Source: DASRDS01 sp035569435
Lineage (GTDB): Bacteria > Gemmatimonadota > Gemmatimonadetes > Gemmatimonadales > Gemmatimonadaceae
Assembly (NCBI GenBank): GCA_035569435.1
Contig: DATMNB010000076.1
Coordinates: forward strand, 1-11,127
DNA length: 11,127 bases
Direction of reading: 5' to 3'
The translations under genes were made by a program, and so were the position numbers. Each line of letters begins with the position of its first letter. Within the stretch, counting starts at the first letter, position 1. Under the pieces are notes generated by a model. The model ran no database searches. It worked only from the letters and a program-made list of their open reading frames with translations, and was not told the origin of the DNA. Below are positions 6,799 to 11,127 of the stretch, one piece after another.

Positions 6799-7692
6799 AT
6801 GGCGACCCTAGGCAATTCGGTGCGGGCCAGTGTGCAGCTATGGCGTCGGGAGCGGGGCGGGCCGGTCCTGTTTCCGCCGACGCCTGTGCAGCGGCACACG
6901 CTCGTTGTGATCGATGGGCCAGAGTGCCAGCGCGTCGTGGCGGCGGAGGAGGCGGTTGGGCATTCACGGGGGGATGTGTATCTCTATCCGCCCGGGTCGC
7001 ACTTTGATCCGCGGTCGCTGGGGACGTCGACGTTCTGGATCGTGTCGTTTGCCCGGTATCCGATCGCGCACTGTTTGACGGCGCGGCCGCGAGGGCTGCC
7101 GGCGACGCTCCTGGCGAGCACCGACGGGGTGCGGGGGTTCCAGGCGGACGCCGCGCAGATGGAGCGGTTGGCAACGGTCCTCGGCATGTTGAGCGAGGAG
7201 CTCGAGACCGACACGAGCGTCGACCAGTCGGCGATCCCGCCGTTGCTCAGTCTCATGCTGACGGAAGTGGCCCGGCTCACATCGGCCTGTGCGCCGTTTG
7301 TGGCGCCCGATGCGGCGGCGCGGCAACGGTTGGTGCGCGATGTCTTCGACGTCATCGAGCGGCGCTATCGGTCGCCGATCGGGCTGAGTGATGTGGCCAA
7401 GGCCGTTGGGCGATCGGCGGCGCATCTCACGCATACGATTCGCGAAGAGACGGGGCGGACGGTGTTGCAGTGGATCATCGAGCGGCGCATGCGCGAAGCC
7501 GAGCGACTGTTGCTCGATAGCGACGAGCCCCTGCAGGCGATCGCGGCGGCGGTTGGCTATGACAGCGCCGGGTATTTCATCCGGCAGTTCACGCGACGCC
7601 ATATGTTGTCGCCCGGTGTCTGGCGTGGCGTGCGGCGGGCCGAGCGTGACGCGCCGCCGGCCGTGGTGTTGGCCGAAGTCGCCAGTGCGTAA
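6799..7692 (+). CDS. AraC-family transcriptional regulator
   Basis: The protein is 297 residues. The N-terminal part (about 15-100) resembles the cupin-like AraC ligand-sensing domain, with GDVYLYPPGSHFDP at 58-71 followed by a beta-strand (STFWIVSF). A helical linker follows. The C-terminal DNA-binding domain spans about 178-281 and shows two helix-turn-helix units: LSDVAKAVGRSAAHLTHTI (196-214) and PLQAIAAAVGYDSAGYFIRQF (244-264), followed by the family signature RRHMLSPGVWR, where the usual SPxxYR has Trp in place of Tyr. The start ATGGCGACC at 6799 has only a weak upstream AGG, and no better in-frame start was found. It is divergent from the CoxG/PanE-like pair (66 bases apart) and 192 bases upstream of the RND permease on the same strand. 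Either or both are plausible targets. The ligand is unknown. Confidence 0.92.
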   Translation: MATLGNSVRASVQLWRRERGGPVLFPPTPVQRHTLVVIDGPECQRVVAAEEAVGHSRGDVYLYPPGSHFDPRSLGTSTFWIVSFARYPIAHCLTARPRGLPATLLASTDGVRGFQADAAQMERLATVLGMLSEELETDTSVDQSAIPPLLSLMLTEVARLTSACAPFVAPDAAARQRLVRDVFDVIERRYRSPIGLSDVAKAVGRSAAHLTHTIREETGRTVLQWIIERRMREAERLLLDSDEPLQAIAAAVGYDSAGYFIRQFTRRHMLSPGVWRGVRRAERDAPPAVVLAEVASA

Positions 7693-7884
7693 CTGCGCGT
7701 CATCGTAATACGCGCGTGCCGAAAGAATCGCACATCTCGACGAAAGTCTGAACATTGGCCGTGCCGACGGGCGCGGTGAGCTTTCGGGGCACCCTGGTGC
7801 GGTGGCGTGGTCGCGGCCGAGGCCGTTGCGCTACCAGGCTGGAGTGTCGCTGAGGGTACTCTCTGAGGCATTGGTGACGCGCGT
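7693..7884 (+). promoter_or_regulatory. Intergenic leader of the second RND operon
   Basis: This is a 192-base gap between the AraC gene and the permease. It probably holds the permease promoter, though no -35/-10 pair stands out. It contains CCGAAAG (7719-7725) and its complement CTTTCGG (7781-7787), a tight GCACC-CT-GGTGC symmetry (7789-7800), and GGTGA (7873-7877) 7 bases before the ATG as the likely ribosome binding site. No convincing terminator for the AraC gene is seen, so read-through is possible. Confidence 0.4.
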
Positions 7885-10800
7885 ATGTGGATAGTTCAGT
7901 TAGGGCTCAAGCGGCCGTACACGTTCATCGTCATGGCGATGCTGATCCTGATTTTCGGGGTCGTGACGCTCGGCAAGATGGCGACGGACATCTTCCCGTC
8001 GATCGACATCCCGGTCGTGACGGTGATCTGGACGTACGCCGGGTTGTCGCCGGAGGACATGGAGCGGACGATCATCACGCCGCACGAGCGCGGGATGACG
8101 ACGACGGTCGACAACATCGAGCATATGGAGTCGGAGTCGCTGACCGGGTACGCCATCGAGAAGGTGTTCTTCCATCCGGGGACGGACATCGCCGGCGCCA
8201 TCGCCCAGGTGTCGGCGATCTCGGAGACGATCCTGCGCATCGCGCCGCAGGGGACGACGCCGCCGTTCATCGTGCGATTCAACGCGTCCAACGTGCCGGT
8301 GCTCCAAGCGGCGCTCTCGAGCACGACGCTGTCGGAGCAGGACATCTACGACCTCGGCTACAACTTCATGCGCACGCAACTGGCGACGGTCCAGGGCGCG
8401 CAGGTGCCGTTGCCGTATGGCGGGAAGGTCCGGCAGATCATGGTCGATCTCGATCCGCGGGCGATGTACGCCAACGGCATCTCGCCCAATGACGTGTCCA
8501 ACGCGGTCAATGCGCAGAGCCTGATCCTTCCCGCGGGCACGGCCAAATTCGGGACGCGCGAGTACCAGGTGCACCTCAACTCGGCGCCCGACATCGTGCA
8601 GGCGCTGAACGATTTGCCGGTCAAGCAGGTGAACGGGGCGACGGTCTTCCTGCGCGACGTGGGGCAGGTGCGCGACGGGTACGCGGTCCAGCAGAGTATC
8701 GTGCGGCAGAACGGGCAGCGCGGCGCGCTGTTGACCATCCTCAAGGCGGGGAACGCGTCGACGCTCGACGTCGTGTCGCGCGTGCGGGCGCGGTTGCCGC
8801 AGATCATGGCGACGTTGCCGCCGACGTTGCACGCGGAGCTGCTCGGGGATCAGTCCGTGTTTGTGCGGGCGGCGGTGGCGGGGGTGATTCGCGAGGGCGT
8901 GATCGCTGGGTGTCTCACGGCGATCATGATTTTGCTCTTTCTCGGCAGCTGGCGGAGCACGTTGATCGTCGCGCTGTCGATCCCGCTGGCGATTCTGACC
9001 TCGGTGATCGTGCTCGGAGCGCTGCACGAGACGATCAACTCGATGACGTTGGGCGGGTTTGCGCTGGCGGTCGGGATTCTCGTCGACGACGCCACGGTGG
9101 GGATCGAGAACATCCATCGACACGCGGACCAAGGGAAGGATGTCGAGAACGCGATTCTGGTGGGGGCGTCGGAGATCGCGGTGCCGACGTTTGTGTCGAC
9201 GCTCTGTATCTGCATCGTGTTCGTGCCGATCCTCGCGCTGCCCGGAGTGGCCGGGTTCCTGTTTGCGCCGTTGGCGCTGGCGGTGATCTTCGCCATGCTG
9301 GCGTCGTACCTGCTGTCGCGGACGCTCGTGCCGACGCTGGTGAAGTACGCGCTGATCGCTGAGCGGGGGCATGGCCAGCATTTCGAGGGTGAAGCGGAAG
9401 GGCAACCGGCCGCCGCCAAGCACTCGCCGGCCGGGACGGGGTGGTTTGGGAAGCTGTTCGGGCGGTTCGAGGCGATGTTCGAGGCGCTCAGGCGCCGCTA
9501 CGACGCGGCATTGCTGGCGGCGGTGACGCATCGGCGTCTCACCTCGGGCCTGTTTATCGGCGGCGTGTTGGCGTCGTTTCTGCTGGTGCCGTTCATCGGG
9601 CGGGACTTCTTCCCGTCGGTCGACGGGGGACAGATCCGGCTGCACGTGCGGGCGCCGCCGGGGACGCGCATCGAGGAGACCGAGCAGATCGTGGCCGGTG
9701 TGGAGCGCCAGATCCGACAGGTCATTCCGCCCGGCGATCTCAAGGTTGTGCTGGATAACATCGGCATCGGCGGGCAGGGGTTGGATCTGGCGTTCAGCGA
9801 CAACCCGACGATCGGGTCGACGGATGGCGAGCTGCTCATCACGCTGAGCGATGAGCGGAAGGGGAAGACGGCCGACTACGTGGACAAGCTCCGCGGCACG
9901 TTGAGCCACAACTTCCCGGGCGTGTCGTTCTTTTTTCAGCCGGCCGACATCGTGGGACAGATCCTGAACTTTGGATTGCCGGCGCCGATCGACGTGCAGG
10001 TCGTCGGGCGGAACCGGCCGGTGAACTATCCCATCGCGATGGATCTGGTGCGCAAGATCGGGGCGATCCCGGGGGCGGCCGACGTGCATCTGGCGCAAGT
10101 GGTCAACGCGCCGGATCTACTCCTCTCGGTCGATCGGTCCAAGGCGCAGCAGATCGGGCTGTCGCAGCGCGACGTGGCCAACGACATGATCGTCACGCTG
10201 AGCTCAAACGTGCAGGTGTCGCCCAACTACTGGATCAATCCGCAGAACGGTGTGAACTACCCGCTCGTGGTGCAGACGCCGCAGTCCCGGGTCACCGATA
10301 TGGGGGAACTGGGACGGACGCCGGTGCATGCGGCGGGGTCGCTGGCCGAGCCGCAGCTGTTGGCCAACCTGACGAACGTGACGCGGCGGAACGTGTACTC
10401 GGTGGTCACACACTACAATGTGCAGCCGGTGTTCGACATCTACGCCAACGTGTCCGGGAGCGATCTGGGCGGGGTGTCCGATGCCGTCGATAAGGTGGTG
10501 GCCAACGTGCAGAAGACGCTGCCGCGTGGGACGACGATCGCCATCCGCGGGCAGGTGCAGAGCATGCGCGCGGCGTTCACGGGGCTCGGGTTTGGGCTGG
10601 CGTTCGCGATCGTGCTGGTCTACCTGCTGATGGTCGTCAACTTTCAGTCGTGGCTGGATCCGCTCATCATCGTGATGGCGTTGCCGGGGGCGTTGGCGGG
10701 GATCGTGTGGGCGTTGTTCCTGACGCAGACGACGTTCAGCGTGCCATCGCTCATGGGGGCGATCATGGCGATGGGCGTGGCGACGGCCAACAGTGTGCTG

Positions 10801-11097
10801 ATGGTCACGTTTGCCAACGATCAGCGTCCGCTTGGGCGCACGGCGGTCGAGGCGGCGTTGGAGGCCGGGCATGAGCGGTTGCGGCCAGTCATGATGACGG
10901 CGCTGGCGATGATCATCGGCATGTTGCCGATGGCGTTGGGGCTTGGCGAGGGCGGCGAGCAGAACGCGCCGCTCGGACGGGCGGTGATCGGCGGGTTGTT
11001 GGTGGCGACGTTTGCCACCTTGTTCTTTGTTCCGGTCGTGTACACCATGCTGCGGACGCGTGGACCTAAAGGCAGCACCGAGGGGAGTGCCACATGA
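7885..11097 (+). CDS. HAE-type RND efflux permease (AcrB/MdtB-like), complete
   Basis: Inner-membrane proton-antiport pump for organic solutes or drugs, 1070 residues, within the usual RND length range. Seen: MWIVQLGLKRPYTF before TM1 (about 12-30); periplasmic porter domain about 31-336 with LPYGG at 176-180; TM2-TM6 about 337-487; a cytoplasmic loop at 488-551 with a low-complexity part (about 495-518) and an amphipathic helix; TM7 about 552-571; second porter domain about 572-897; TM8-TM12 about 898-1056. D401 and D402 in TM4 match the AcrB D407/D408 proton pair, and R1000 and T1005 match R971 and T978. The TM10 lysine (AcrB K940) is replaced by A968 in GVATANSVLM. A drug/HAE-type rather than metal pump is inferred from the VDDATV motif and the lack of the DFG motif; the substrate is unknown. 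Its TGA overlaps the next ATG. The AraC regulator upstream is the obvious candidate controller. Confidence 0.94.
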   Translation: MWIVQLGLKRPYTFIVMAMLILIFGVVTLGKMATDIFPSIDIPVVTVIWTYAGLSPEDMERTIITPHERGMTTTVDNIEHMESESLTGYAIEKVFFHPGTDIAGAIAQVSAISETILRIAPQGTTPPFIVRFNASNVPVLQAALSSTTLSEQDIYDLGYNFMRTQLATVQGAQVPLPYGGKVRQIMVDLDPRAMYANGISPNDVSNAVNAQSLILPAGTAKFGTREYQVHLNSAPDIVQALNDLPVKQVNGATVFLRDVGQVRDGYAVQQSIVRQNGQRGALLTILKAGNASTLDVVSRVRARLPQIMATLPPTLHAELLGDQSVFVRAAVAGVIREGVIAGCLTAIMILLFLGSWRSTLIVALSIPLAILTSVIVLGALHETINSMTLGGFALAVGILVDDATVGIENIHRHADQGKDVENAILVGASEIAVPTFVSTLCICIVFVPILALPGVAGFLFAPLALAVIFAMLASYLLSRTLVPTLVKYALIAERGHGQHFEGEAEGQPAAAKHSPAGTGWFGKLFGRFEAMFEALRRRYDAALLAAVTHRRLTSGLFIGGVLASFLLVPFIGRDFFPSVDGGQIRLHVRAPPGTRIEETEQIVAGVERQIRQVIPPGDLKVVLDNIGIGGQGLDLAFSDNPTIGSTDGELLITLSDERKGKTADYVDKLRGTLSHNFPGVSFFFQPADIVGQILNFGLPAPIDVQVVGRNRPVNYPIAMDLVRKIGAIPGAADVHLAQVVNAPDLLLSVDRSKAQQIGLSQRDVANDMIVTLSSNVQVSPNYWINPQNGVNYPLVVQTPQSRVTDMGELGRTPVHAAGSLAEPQLLANLTNVTRRNVYSVVTHYNVQPVFDIYANVSGSDLGGVSDAVDKVVANVQKTLPRGTTIAIRGQVQSMRAAFTGLGFGLAFAIVLVYLLMVVNFQSWLDPLIIVMALPGALAGIVWALFLTQTTFSVPSLMGAIMAMGVATANSVLMVTFANDQRPLGRTAVEAALEAGHERLRPVMMTALAMIIGMLPMALGLGEGGEQNAPLGRAVIGGLLVATFATLFFVPVVYTMLRTRGPKGSTEGSAT
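11081..11087 (+). promoter_or_regulatory. Ribosome binding site for the gene entering at the right edge
   Basis: AGGGGAG lies 6 bases before the ATG at 11094, inside the last codons of the permease. This is one of the stronger Shine-Dalgarno matches in the window, and it supports the 11094 start even though only 11 codons are visible. Confidence 0.6.
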
Positions 11098-11127
11098 AGA
11101 CGCGGATTATCGGAGCGGTGATTCTGG
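11094..11127 (+). CDS. Start of a further gene in the RND operon, probably the periplasmic adaptor (cut by the right edge)
   Basis: Only 11 codons are visible: MKTRIIGAVIL, a basic then hydrophobic start typical of a signal peptide or membrane anchor. The ATG overlaps the permease stop as ATGA and has a strong ribosome binding site, so the gene is almost certainly co-translated with the pump. The permease has no adaptor or outer-membrane channel upstream, which makes one of these the likeliest product. This is inference from position, not from the protein itself. Confidence 0.6.
   Translation, partial: MKTRIIGAVIL

Noticed and set aside
7789..7800. Hairpin GCACC-CT-GGTGC as a terminator of the AraC gene
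   Set aside because: The stem is only 4-5 bases, the loop is too tight, and no T-run follows it.
7557..7871. Minus-strand open frame of 104 codons across the AraC end and the intergenic gap
   Set aside because: Mostly antisense to the AraC DNA-binding domain, with no ribosome binding site or recognisable domain.
7900..10098. Minus-strand open frame of 732 codons
   Set aside because: Antisense to the complete RND permease. The translation is dominated by Arg, His, Asp and Gln, a typical mirror of hydrophobic codons.

Overview
This is a gene-dense, GC-rich bacterial stretch that carries two different RND-type efflux systems, separated by four other genes. The high GC content, the extracytoplasmic DUF4412-type protein and the style of the RND proteins suggest a Gemmatimonadota or Acidobacteriota-like soil or sediment bacterium. 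That placement is inference. The window has no rRNA, tRNA, CRISPR, insertion sequence or other sign of recent mobility.

Left block, minus strand (positions 4358 down to 1): a compact three-gene heavy-metal efflux operon in the czcCBA order. It encodes an outer-membrane factor (4358-3087), a periplasmic adaptor (3090-1951) and the N-terminal 645 residues of a CzcA/CusA-family pump (1937-1, cut by the window edge). The first two genes overlap by ATGA. The third starts 13 bases after the second, and its ribosome binding site overlaps the preceding stop codon. The pump keeps the Asp-Asp-Glu triad of CzcA in transmembrane helix 4, so divalent cations are a likelier substrate than Cu(I)/Ag(I).

Middle block: a short divergent intergenic region (4359-4456) with a 10-base palindrome leads rightwards to a secreted DUF4412-type protein (4457-5113). 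This gene converges with, and overlaps by 23 bases, a minus-strand pair made of a CoxG-like SRPBCC protein (6732-6049) followed after 4 bases by a PanE/ApbA-like reductase (6044-5091). The CoxG-like protein has no carbon monoxide dehydrogenase genes beside it. The reductase keeps the catalytic Lys and Glu of ketopantoate reductase but lacks two substrate-binding Asn residues.

Right block, plus strand: an AraC-family regulator (6799-7692) is divergent from the CoxG/PanE-like pair. After a 192-base gap comes a complete 1070-residue HAE-type (drug/organic solute) RND permease (7885-11097), followed by the first 11 codons of another gene, probably its adaptor, joined by ATGA. The AraC protein could control the permease operon, the CoxG/PanE-like pair, or both. 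The permease has the two TM4 aspartates of AcrB, but alanine where AcrB has the essential TM10 lysine.

Most of the window is readable as known protein families. The least explained parts are the isolated CoxG-like plus PanE-like pair with its start-codon-overlapping inverted repeat, and the proton-relay variation in the second pump.
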